Positions 45,556-56,752 of a DNA stretch of 64,000 nt are shown here, in pieces (position 1 is the first letter of the stretch; every line of letters starts with the position of its first letter). Under the pieces are notes generated by a model. That model was not told where the DNA came from and did not search any database. It worked only from the letters and a program-made list of their open reading frames with translations. This DNA is from Larus michahellis (taxonomy: Eukaryota; Chordata; Aves; Charadriiformes; Laridae). The DNA lies in NCBI RefSeq assembly GCF_964199755.1, contig NC_133906.1:9610001-9674000 (forward strand). Reading direction: 5' to 3'. A program made the translations under genes and the position numbers.

Positions 45556-48365
45556 TGTTCTTGAAGACAGCACTCTAACCTAGATGAACCTTTGGCCTAC
45601 CCGAGGATGACAGGTCTCAGGTTGTCAGACCAGCTCTGTGTGAAGACTACCATGGCAAACAACAAGCCTCTGCAAGTTTGGACATAAAGATGCCTCAGAT
45701 ATGAAGCATTTTTTCAGTGAAACAGTGACTATTTTCTCCAGTTGGCTAATATGAATTCTGCTCATTCTTAAAGCTAGCCAAATAGATACTGAGAAACTTG
45801 TGCATCCTTTTAAACTGGAGTTGCAATAAATGTTTTGTGGCATTACTTTTTACCAAATTTAATTTTGAGATTTTGCATATGAGTATTACCTCACTGCAGA
45901 AAGTGAAACAGACTGTTGATTTCTGTGTATGACATTTTTCTTCTCAAAGCTGCAAGACAGCTTTGATATTTCAAAACACAAAAATCTCCAGAACTTTGGC
46001 TGACCCTCTGCGGTGCCCTGCTTGTAGTGAGCGGCTATTTGCACACCCTACAATATGTCATATCTTCTCATCCGAACTGTATCCCTCCTACCTAAGTTGT
46101 CTGGGAAAGCCCTACAAAGCTTAAGGTCCACTGCTCAGAAAATAAATCTTAATTTGATTCATACCCCTAATCAAAACACCTAAACATTATCAGAAAGGAA
46201 ACATTCACACCATAGCTTTCCTGCTATGGGGCATAGAATAAGCATCAGGAATCCTTTCAATAGCAAGATAATTTTTAAATGCTAAGAAAAATTCAATCCA
46301 ATATCTGCCTCCTTCATTAGCCTCCTCCCACCTCCAAACGACCTCTCTGCCTTTCTACACTAGTCCTCAGAAAATCTTCCTACATCAACTCAGAAGACTG
46401 CAAACACATCTTTATGTTCTTCCACTAGAGGGATGGGATGGATACTGAGGTTGCATCACACAGTACAATCTGTAGCACCATATTAGGCAAGACGGTGTAA
46501 CCAAAGTGGCAGATTTCCTCATACCAGTGTCAAGGAACCTGCATGTTCTGTCAAGCTGCAGTTTTATAGTTTCAAGATATCTTCAAGAATCTTGTTTACT
46601 CAAAGCTATGCAGACAAGGAGTACCTTCTGGGTTGTTTGGAGTTTTGCTCTTGTTGCCTTGTCTTGTCCACCAACCAACAAACGTGTCCTGAATATTCTC
46701 CATGAGTTTATACATGCTGTATGCCAAGCTCTTCAGAAAATTTTGGACTTTCCAGAACAAAAATTTCACTGACATCCCACAGTAGCAGAATCCAGATCAA
46801 CCCCAATTTAAATCACAGACTGTCTTTTGTGGTATCCATCTCACAGGAATATGCATGGATGTCCAAGTTAAGAACAAACAAAAATTTAAAATGAAATCAC
46901 TGAAGTAAGGGCATTTAAAAAAAATATCTACAGGCCTCCACCTCAAACCAGATCTTTACCAATCCCGGAACTGGAATTTGGTGGCCTCTGTTTTTTCTGT
47001 CCCATTAAGTGATGAAAAATTAACCATTTATTCATTACCTACATTTTTAAAGACAAGGTGATGTGATCCCTCTTCGTTTCCAGATGAGCTAGTGGGGCCC
47101 ACTTGACATAAAAGGTCTACTTCACCTGTTAAAACCCTTTCTGTAAGAACTTTCAGTCCCTCTGCCTTAGTGAAATTACCATATATGACCCTAACTCCTG
47201 AATGGGGAAAAAGCCCCAGGCTCTTTTGCAAGGTGATCACTGAGATACTGTGAATTGCAGTAGGGCAAAGGGATCTTTCATATTGAGACAATTTGCATGT
47301 CTACATTGCAAATAACTAAAAAGAAGGCATTTCTGGAAGGATGAGCCTTCCTACAGGTTCTAAACTCCACATTACTATAGGCTCAGAACTCCACATTACT
47401 TTGAACTTTATGATAATTAAGACTCAGATCTGAGTTTCCCATTGAGACTGTCTATATTATAGTCTGTATTATATATAGTACACCTAGTCTGTATTATAAA
47501 AAACAGAAAATTATGCCTATTGGTTAAGTCACACCATGCTAGATTTGTTTAAAGAATCCCACATGATATGATAGCTATTGTGCTGGAAATAGCAACAAAG
47601 GAGAAGATGGACAGGCAGAGGATCTTCTCCATATCTCCATGACAGCAAACTAGGCAGTAACTCTGCAGGATGCACAATGGCTGAGAACTCATCACTTCTC
47701 TTTGCTAGGCAGTGCAATGTGATATCTTTGCTCCTCCTGTTACAAAGCACTGCATCTGATCTCTAAATTGGTTGAATCTTAAAGGCAGAAGAACGCTGAA
47801 AAGACTGGGGGATCTCCTGGGCTGTGTGTGAAGGTGAGGGTATTCACGTGAAACATCAACTTTTCCAAGCAGCAACTACTATGACAGAGCAGTCTGAAAG
47901 GGTTCAGTGCATGGCAATACTCACCAGCATCACCTCTGTCCACAGCTAGTGACAAGGGTCTCCAAAATTTCAAAGGAATAGGGATCAAGCATTTCAGCTC
48001 TACTAGTAAGAATCTTTCGGAACACAACCAGTAAGAATTATTTTTTTTTTCCTGTGAATTGTGTTCAGCTCTAAGGGCCAATATGGCAGTAACAGGACAG
48101 CACTAAGGAACCACCTTACTGAGTCACTCCTTGAACTTGATAATGGAGATGGAACAGTTAATTAGGCAAGGGGATTAGAAAAGTACAATACATCTCCTTT
48201 ATCAACACAATCCATGCTGTGACACTCATCTTTGCCCTGTACTTATGACCTTCATGTTGTACAGAAGACATTCTTATTGACACTACCCATGGGCAACACC
48301 TTCTTCTAATTACCCTCTCTACAAGAGGGATTTCATCATCAGGGTTCCTGCTCTTTGTGCGTGCG
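45556..48365. other. Intergenic DNA, no supported gene
   Basis: A direct repeat of CTCCACATTACT occurs at 47365-47376 and 47389-47400 (24-base spacing). Scattered open frames of 70-100 codons on the minus strand (for example 47028-47291 and 47779-48081) show no family I recognise. Confidence 0.45.
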
Positions 48366-48465
48366 TATATATATATCTGCTCTCACGGATACACGAATAC
48401 ACATTTAAGCTAAGTGTACTGGAATACTTAGAGCACAGATTGGCTCTGAAACAGGTCAAGGACCC
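48366..48465 (+). promoter_or_regulatory. SPINK-like gene promoter and 5' leader
   Basis: A TATATATATAT run at about 48366-48376 could serve as a TATA box, putting transcription start near 48400. A weaker ATTTAAG lies at about 48402. The leader to the first ATG is then short (about 65 bases). No other motif is convincing. Confidence 0.35.
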
Positions 48466-48529
48466 ATGTCTGCCATGAAGATAACAGGCGCCTTTGTGCT
48501 CCTCACCCTGGCAGTTCTTTGCTTAGCAA
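48466..48529 (+). CDS. SPINK-like exon 1 (signal peptide)
   Basis: Encodes residues 1-21 and one base of codon 22, with donor GTAAGT. The leader is strongly hydrophobic (residues 9-21). The start may instead be the second ATG at 48475. Confidence 0.88.
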
Positions 48530-51315
48530 GTAAGTAACCTTTTTTAATTCCCAATATATTATAGTTCTAATGTTCAAACAATGGAAGCTTCTCAGCCTAC
48601 TGGGATAGTAAGCAATGGTTGCTGGACTTGGGTGGCAGAAAGCAAGTGAAATGTTATGCTTCTGCACTATTTAGCACGCAGTATTGCACCAGCTTTACAG
48701 CTGCCAACTTAAGTAGATGAAACCTATTCCTTGATGGTGGTGTGAATAAGAGCTGCATTCTGCATGGTAACTAAAAAGTGAACTGTAAAGCCTCAGAACT
48801 ACAGTAGGTTTTTACCTAGTTATTTTTTATTTCCATCTGAGCAGGGAGCTTGGAGCTGATGACATCCTTCTCCTACCAAACTGAGCAAGCAAGAGACAGT
48901 TGATTATGCACAGGCCACATAATATGGCTGTGAATAACCTCTTTATGATGTTAGTTTGCCAGACTGGGGAGAGCTTTGAGGCACAAGTTACTCTATGGTA
49001 AAACAGGGAGCTGGAAGGAAATTCTTGAGCCGTCACTTGGTAATTTATTTTTTCTTAGACAAAAACTACAAAAAAAAGAAAGATATAGAAAAATAAGTAA
49101 ATTCAGAATAACTGAAAGAGGAGAGTCCAAATCTTCTCCGCTAGTAGTATAGCAGTTCAATAGCATTATGAAAGTTAAAGAAGCAAAACAATGAAAATGT
49201 TAAAACAAAATGAAAATTACAAAACAAAATAATATTTTTTCATTTTGAATAGCTGTGAAAAGTTCGCTTTGAAAGTTGTCTCAAAATTTAAATTTTTATG
49301 AAAAACATGAATGTCAATGAAATGGCCTGCTTTTAACGGAAACTGTTCTTCCAAACAGTGTTTCTTTAACTGCAGGAAAAAAAATAAATACTGCTTTCAT
49401 AAGAATTCCAGCATATTCCTTCCTTGAACTTTCTAGTTTATCTTTTCTGCATTAGAACTTTAAGGATCAATATTTTTTGAGCCACATCTCTTTTGCATTG
49501 ACTCTTAAATACACGGTGGGTACTAAAAGGTTACCAGAGAAAAATATCTTAATGTTTTTGTGGAAGAGGATTAAATCTGATCCAATTCCAGAATAATGAA
49601 AACTCAGTCAAACTTCTGGTGACATAGACTGCAATTTGACATGGAGTATTATCTCTGCTAGTTTTCTTTACCTTGGACAGCTTTATTTGATGAGCAGATG
49701 TAAGCAGCCCCATGAAAGGAAGTTTCAGTGGAAAGCTTAATGGCTTTAGACATTAAAAGAAGCTACATTTAGTCAGAAAGACAAGTGCAAGAGCTGTATT
49801 GCCTTTTATATCATAATGCATTTTCTTCCTGCTCCTTCTGTACAGAAGCCTCTGCCTGATAACTTTTATCCCTTGGAAGCCACAGAATCACAATTACAGG
49901 ACAGAAGAACAAAATACATTCCTAAAGAAAGTAACAAATGTGTCACCATAATGGAGACGTGCCAATGTTACTTGATTACTTTATGGGAGGTGTAATTATC
50001 ATTGTTTTGAAGGAGCTTTTTGAAGCCCCACCTGAGAACAGGGCTCCATTATATTAGACGCCACGTGTATACAAAATAGGAGCCAATCCTTCAGCAATAT
50101 AGTTTAGAATCCACATCGACTGTCAAGGGAAAACACTTTTTAAAGTGGTTTGTGATCCGAATTGCATTATCATTATTATATATATATAGTATTACATTTC
50201 AATGAAGATATTATCCTCATTATTGACAGAAAAACAAAGTTTAAAAGGACCATGTGATTTGTTTACGGCCACATATAATTTTTTTTTTAATGAACTTGGG
50301 AATTAAAACTCAGTCATGCTCAACAACTAGTTTATCCTAAAAAGTCTGGCCATTGAGCATAATATTGACTTCTGGGTCTTCAGTCTTTCTCTGGTGAAAA
50401 GGGGAATAATAGCCTCCATTCCCTCTGAAAACAAAGGCTGTTCTAGCTGCTGACACAGATTTCTAAGGTAAACAATACAACAAGGTCCACTTGTTTAATA
50501 GGTCCTGACACCTGTATCTTATTAAACACTGAAAAACTATGTCAGTATTTACTTTCAAGGAGGTAAGAGACTTTGTGTTGCTGGAAGGGTTGATAGTAAT
50601 GAAATCATCTCAGTGCAAACTGAATGTTCATCAACAATGTTTTTTATTTTATCTTTTGTGATTCTGTTTATATTGCAGATGCTGCCAAAAATGATGAGGT
50701 GAGTAATTTTTTCCTTTATTTCTGGACAAAAGTATATAGTTTGTAACAACATAAGGTCAGAAAAAAAATATTAAACGTTAGTTAAATACTGCCAAAGTAT
50801 TGAGATTTCAGAGAGAAATCCTTGAGTTTCAGATACGTGGTTTCCATACAGCTGCCTTGGCAACTTCCATATGTTTTTATCTGTAATGCAGTTGGGGCAA
50901 GAAGTTGGGCAAGGCCAAATTTTAAGTGAGAGAAATCAAGACTTTTAAAATATTTATCTGGTGATAACACTACAAGGCTTTCTCAGTGATTTTCAGTTCC
51001 TAAATCAACCTAGAGATTTTAATTTCTCGCTGGTTATGCTAGAGTGCCTATCCTGAGGTCAGCCTCTGAAAGAAATAAGGCACGAAGCAATAAAAATCCT
51101 GACTCAGATGAGCAGAGACAAACCCTTTGGGAGTCCAGTGGACTGTAGCAGGGAGTGGAAACTCACACGCACACACACAGAGCTGGTCCCATACTAGCAC
51201 AATATGTATGGTCTCTAATGCCTAAAACTACACCAAGATATACAATACTTTTTCAGGAAGAGCCTGTTCCATTCTCCACACCAAACGAAGTATCTTGTCT
51301 GTTTTACCAGCCATT

Positions 51316-51349
<34 letters not shown>

Positions 51350-53565
51350 GGGGTAAATTCACTTAATTTCTAGCTTTCGTATTAGCTGGCCCTTGCCTCT
51401 CACAAGTTGGTGGTTAACTAGTTTTAAAATGATAATTTACAAGCTACAGAGATTCCCTCCCATGCCACTGCCTCTGCTGGGTTACGTTGTGGAAACCTGT
51501 CAGTTATGTCAAGTTTCTGACCTGCTTTTGCAATTGGGGTTAGGTGTCTGCCTCCTGCTTTCCAGCCACAGAATTTGAAATGTGTGAGCAGCCAGGGCTT
51601 TGGAGGAGAGGGAAAGGCCCAAATTAAGGGAAAACCTGGTAAACTAACATCCCATGTGCCTTTTTTTTTTTTTTTTTTTTTTTTTAATGGCACACTGCAT
51701 TTAAGCCCATGATACCAGAAACAGTGATTGTCTAATGACTCTGTTTGCCAGTGGAGACCTCTCAGTCTGTGCTGACCCATGGCTGGGCTGCTGAAGGGCC
51801 TGACCACACACAGCTCCTCACTTCACACCTGTAGACTCTGGGCAAAGACTAGCATAAAACGAATCATATAATCAGGGTTTGGCTGAAGTAACACTCCTGT
51901 CATTCACTAAGAGTTGGAATGAAGGGGAAAAAATCATGCCATAACAAGAGAATAGCAAGGCTGGGTTCTGTTTTAAATATATGCATTTATAAGACATATT
52001 TTGGCTAGATTTTCAGAAAGGAAAAGCTCTAGCCATAGTGTCCCTCCAAAGACTAATATGCTTCAAATTGTCACTAGACTAGCAGCAAAAATTTTAGTTA
52101 CAACAGCACCTATAAGGACAGGTGATTTCCTAGGCAAGCAAGCCCTAGGCTTTTGAGGGTGACAAACAGCACATTAAATAGACTATGTGCACTGCACAAG
52201 GAAGTAATTGTTTGTCAAATACCTGGAATGACATTCACTTGAGAGGAGAAGATTGAGCTTCAAAAACAGGACAGGAGCATTTTCAGTCATTTCTTTTATT
52301 AGTTTGTACTCCCATTTTCATATATAAGTCTGTAATGAATACAGTTCCACTATTAGATGAGGGTTTTCCAACAATTTGTTTTCGTGATAATTCTTAAATA
52401 GGATTTTACTTAATTCTGCTTCAGCAGATCCGTTCACCAGTCTAAAAAGCGTCAAGAGCTGCTACTTGTGTAATAAAGAGACAGAAACGCCTCACATCCT
52501 TGAGAACTAATCTCAACCCGAATTTACTGACAATTACACTCAGGTAGAAAAAAAATATTAAGACTCAACTTTTCCGTAGATGGAAAAGGGACTGTATTTT
52601 TTCCAGTGGCTGTATTCTTATTCAGACAGACAGCAAAGTCCCTGAAGGTGCTCAGTACCTGACATCGGTAGCATCACACACATCTCTGTCAGAAGTTTCT
52701 TTTTTGAGGGTTAGGCTCAGCTAATACAGACAGTGGAGCACCACTGACTGTGCTGCTCTAGAGCAGCTAACAAGCTTGTCCAAAAAATTCATATATTTAT
52801 TATTTCTGTAGATGAATGGAGAATGTGAGAAAGATGGATTCAAAGAAAAATGATACTGTATTTGCAGGTAGACTGCAGTGAATACAAAAGGTTAGAGAGA
52901 GGAAGACCTATTTACTGCGAAAGACTCTATCAACCTTTCTGCGGCTCTGATGGGAAAACATATAACAACAAATGTTCTTTCTGTAAAGCAGTCCTGTAAG
53001 TACAATACTATGTAACTACTCCTGAATAAGCCAAAATCTGAGATTAGCTATCTGGTATGTCCATTCCACCTAAGCGTTATCATTTTTTTCAGGGTCACTA
53101 CTCCTCTGCTTCTTTGCCAAATGTTTATAGACTAATTGCTTCTCTCACCAATAAGGTCCAATTGATCTAAACAAATGACCTTGACATTTGTGTGAGCAAC
53201 TTCCTATCCTAGCAGAAACTGTAGAAGTCAGACAGTAAAGAGGATAGTCCAATGGGCAACACAGGGCTAACGGCACCTGAACCCAAATCTGGTCATTTAA
53301 GAATTCAAAAGTGATACCAGAAATATCTCGCTTTTTGTATGGATAAAATACATAATTTTGAAAAGAAAACTGTTTACAGATCAGTGCCTTCCTGTCTCCT
53401 ACAAATGTTAATAGCATCTTCTCTGTTAGCAAGTTTTTGGCTGAAGACTTCAGAGAGATTTTAGTTCATAAGGTTATGCTTAATATCTGCAATGTCTATG
53501 TCCTTCCTTTCCTTTGCAGAAGAAGTAGAGGTGCCTTACATATGAAGCAAGCAGGGGTATGCTGA
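48466..53565 (+). CDS. Secreted Kazal-type serine protease inhibitor (SPINK6/7-like)
   Basis: Single-domain Kazal inhibitor that would block a trypsin-like serine protease outside the cell by presenting a canonical loop. Coding segments are 48466-48529, 50679-50698, 52868-52995 and 53520-53565. They total 258 bases and encode 85 residues. The four-exon plan with a tiny second exon is usual for SPINK genes. Residues 1-24 are a signal peptide. Cysteines 31, 45, 53, 64, 67 and 85 fit the Kazal spacing exactly (x7 between C2 and C3, x6-Y-x3 between C3 and C4, x2, x17), with CGSDGKTY at 53-60. P1, two residues after C2, is Arg47, followed by Leu48. A second in-frame ATG at 48475 has a stronger Kozak context and gives the family-typical MKITG start (82 residues). 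By recall the domain is closest to SPINK6 and SPINK7. Orthology is unassigned. Confidence 0.93.
50679..50698 (+). CDS. SPINK-like exon 2 (20 bases)
   Basis: Acceptor TATATTGCAG and donor GTGAGT bracket a 20-base exon encoding NAAKNDE with the phase-1 base from exon 1. It links the leader to the Kazal domain, matching the very small second exon of mammalian SPINK genes. Confidence 0.88.
51316..51349 (+). repeat. (AC)n(AT)n compound microsatellite
   Basis: About ten AC units followed by about seven AT units, in intron 2 of the SPINK-like gene. Confidence 0.95.
51661..51685 (+). repeat. Poly(T) tract, 25 bases
   Basis: An uninterrupted T run in intron 2 of the SPINK-like gene. No adjoining retroelement was recognised. 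Confidence 0.9.
52868..52995 (+). CDS. SPINK-like exon 3 (Kazal domain core)
   Basis: Acceptor ATTTGCAG and donor GTAAGT. Encodes residues 29-70 and two bases of codon 71, including five of six cysteines, the reactive loop (CERL, P1 Arg47) and CGSDGKTY. Confidence 0.95.
53520..53565 (+). CDS. SPINK-like exon 4 (Kazal C-terminus, stop)
   Basis: Acceptor CCTTTGCAG. Encodes [14 protein letters not shown] and TGA at 53563-53565. The protein ends on the sixth cysteine, as many Kazal proteins do. Confidence 0.92.
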
Positions 53566-54145
53566 ATGAATTCTGCGTGACATAGAAGAGTGCTGAGAAC
53601 AGCTTTACACTGCCTTATCACAATATCTTAATTTAATTTCATTCATCCTGCCTGTTATGATGATGGCAAACAAAGCACAAAATAGGCTTTTCAGCTGTGC
53701 TCTGTCCTTTGCTGCCTCTCTCTGCTCCAGAGTGTTGGGATTGACGCTTCTGTCCTCTCTGCAAAGCACTTCCTTGGGATTCTCAGGAGTATTCTTGTTT
53801 CTGTAGCAAGTTGGTTTTCATGACCCCTTCATTACATATTTTTCTCCACAGTTAAAGTTCAAATCTTCTGACACCACCACCTGATTTTAGTGGACACAAA
53901 TCAGTGCAGACGTTGCCTCTGCTTTCCTTGTTGGTGAAGTGTTTTCTTTCATTTTTCCAAAACTTTTGCAGATACTTCTTTTTCAAAGGCTTCAGCTTTC
54001 CTAGGCAGTGCTTCGACTCTTCCAGTTTTGTAGCTGAACTTTAAATTCTCAGTTTTCTTCTAACTTTGTACAATTATGATCTATATATGTTGTTTAGCTA
54101 CTTAGATTGCATGGTTATTAAAATAAATGTTGACTCTTTCTTTTT
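53566..54145 (+). other. SPINK-like gene 3' untranslated region
   Basis: Non-coding AT-rich tail ending after the AATAAA at 54122-54127, with a T/GT-rich element just downstream. A second AATAAA at 54472-54477 could extend it. Confidence 0.5.
54122..54127 (+). terminator. Poly(A) signal candidate, SPINK-like gene
   Basis: AATAAA followed by TGTTGACTCTTTCTTTT, about 560 bases after the stop codon. Confidence 0.5.
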
Positions 54146-54477
54146 TTTGTCCATCTTGACCATTCTAGAGGATAAGTTAATTGCATCCATTATTCACAAA
54201 TGAGATATTTCCCAAGTTACAGCAAATAATCATAGAGTGAGAACTAGGGCCGGAGGTAAAAAAAACAGTCTGGAACAAAAGTTGTAACACCGATAACATG
54301 CACTAGATGGCCTCATATTACTGGAATTTACCCGACAATATTGCTCTTTTTTTCCTTCAAATTAAAAAAATATGGTAAACTGTAAGACTGTATAAGCTTT
54401 AAATTCTGTCGTTTAAATGTGATCGTCAATTATTCTGTTAACTTCTGATAAATTGGCTGCTTTCAGACCTAAATAAA

Positions 54478-56586
54478 TTTCTGTTCTGCTCTTACATCCT
54501 TATTTTCTTCATTATTAAGCTAGTTTATCTCTTTTACACTTGCACAGTCTGTCAAGGGCTGAATTTACTGGGCTTACACATGAAGAAAATTTTGGAACTA
54601 GAATCTGGGTATCATTTCTGTCTGGTACTCTGGTTGAGCTGGAGTTAAGAGTCATACTTCAAAAGAACGGAAAATGAGGAAAGAAGCTCATGCCCTTGCC
54701 TTTGAAAGCAAGCCTAACTGTTCCAGTGCTGGAATGTCACTGTAGCATCAGGCAGACTGCATCCTGTAATGGACGGACCAAAAGGATTTGTTGGTCCATG
54801 GTGTTAGTATGTGCTCTTTCTCCTAGCAGAGCTGAGAACATCACCCTCGTTCCCTGTAGAGAAGAGGCTGTTGGACTTTGTGATGCTGATTAACAACCAA
54901 AGACAGAGTCTTTCACAGGCTACTTCTTTACCAAAGAATTAAACAGTGCCAGGACACAGCTGTGAGCACTGGAATTTCATCATTTTTCCTTTGAAATTGT
55001 TAGCATGGCCCTGGCATGATTCTGTCTTGGATCAAAATTCTTCACAACAGTTCTCAGGCACATCGTGGGAGGCTAGAGACCATTTCCCGACAGGAAACTG
55101 GGTGAAGGCATCCTGTTTTAGAAGCTAAAATGATTTCATAGCAGAGATGTGACTAGACTCAACTAGCTGGCCTCTGGATGAGAGAGGCTCTGTTTAATTT
55201 GCTAGTACACACTGATGTAAGGCTAGTCTCTAGTCTGATTTATAACATAAACTGGCTGAGCTATTTTAATGCTAATTGCTTATTACACTCAGTACCTCTG
55301 GAACAATGATAAAGCTGAAGACAACAAAAAAATTAAAGAAAAAACTGAGGATTAATGAAATGCTAGATTAAGTATGTAAATTAAGTGCTATTTTCCAACC
55401 AACCAAACAACATATAAAGTAAATACTCTGCATTTCTATGTCAAATAATACAAAATAATGAGTGGATTTAACAAGGGACTTCTTTCTCCTGACTGTACAG
55501 GGTCCCCTAATGCATCGCCTTTCTGGGCAAAATAGCAGTAGCTACCGAATGTTACAGAAATCTTGGCCAGATGGATTTCTTAACGTTATTATACGCTGTT
55601 CCCAGTCACTGGTGTGTCTCATGAAACCACAGGTAGCAGAACAGGAGCCTAGGGACTGTTTTTGAGATGGAATGGGGTTTATTCCCCACTGCGGGAGGCT
55701 TCAAACTCCTTTATAAGTGACAGTGGTGCTCTTAGTGCATTAAAAACCTACTCAACACTCTGGATCATTCAAAGGTCACTGAAACTGATTGGAGGCTATC
55801 TGTGGTCTTTGCTTTAACTCTCATCTTTTAGAAAGGGGCAAATGGGCATGTTATTTTCTAGATGATGCATAAGCAGAAGATATTAATTTTGATGTTCTAT
55901 TGAGGTTATCAGTTTAGAACAACAATCTTAGCCAAGTGCCAGGATAAAATTGGAAACTTAAACATTGAGACTAATGAAGATGGATTAAGAGTTTCTGCAT
56001 AGACCACAGTCCCCTTCTCTTTGTAACTCAAGTCAGGATTAATTAGCATCTTCATGTGTCAAAGGATGGACTAGTGCTCTGAATGGTGGATCACACAAGT
56101 ATGTGAGAAACATAAAGTTCCTAGACCGAGGAGTGTGGTCACTCTCGTCATGGTACCTCCCAGAATGTGTTTCTGCTGGTGTACTTCTCTTAATAAAATC
56201 AGACTTTATGTGTGGTGTGGGTGGGGAGAAGTGGTGGAGGGGCTCATCTTCAGGAGCCATGCTGTTCATGAAACAGAAAAAGCACAGTTCATTAAAAGCA
56301 ATGTATAGTTACCTACAATGCCAACTTATCGATGTTATTCCAGAAAAGCTGCCAGAACAACTCACATTTACATTCTTCATCTTTGCACTTTGTTAACAAA
56401 GGTTTAGTTAATAAAGGCCATTTCCATGAAACCAAATGTTCATTACATACATAAAAAAGAGAGCCTCAACAGATAGCAAATTTCTATCACATATATTTCT
56501 TTATTTAGTCCCTCCATCATCAGTATTTTCTCATTGTGGGAAGTTTACGTTGCTATGAACTATGTTCTCTTGGATATATTTAAAAT
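54478..56586. other. Intergenic DNA, nothing recognised
   Basis: No exon series, second Kazal domain or transposon was seen on either strand. Confidence 0.45.
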
Positions 56587-56752
56587 AGAATCATAGGCTG
56601 GTTTTGGTTAGAAGGGACCTTAAAGACCATCTAGCTCCAACCCCCCTGCCATGGGTAGGGACACCTCCCACTAGACCAGGTTGCTCAAAGCCCCATCCAG
56701 CCTGGTCCTGAACACTTCCAGGGATGGGGCATCCACAACTTCTCTGGGCAAA
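56587..56752 (-). mobile_element. CR1 LINE 3' tail, minus strand
   Basis: A short, well-preserved antisense CR1 end: AGAATCATAGGCTGGTTTTG, AGAAGGGACCTTAAAGACCA, CAACCCCCCTGCCATGGGTA, GACCAGGTTGCTCAAAGCCC and CCAGGGATGGGGCATCCACA in the usual order. About 165 bases, severely 5'-truncated. Confidence 0.93.

Noticed and set aside
43773-47291. Possible endogenous retrovirus or DNA transposon on the minus strand, suggested by several adjacent open frames
   Set aside because: No LTR pair, terminal inverted repeat, reverse transcriptase, integrase or transposase motif could be seen; only the CR1 within the interval is supported.
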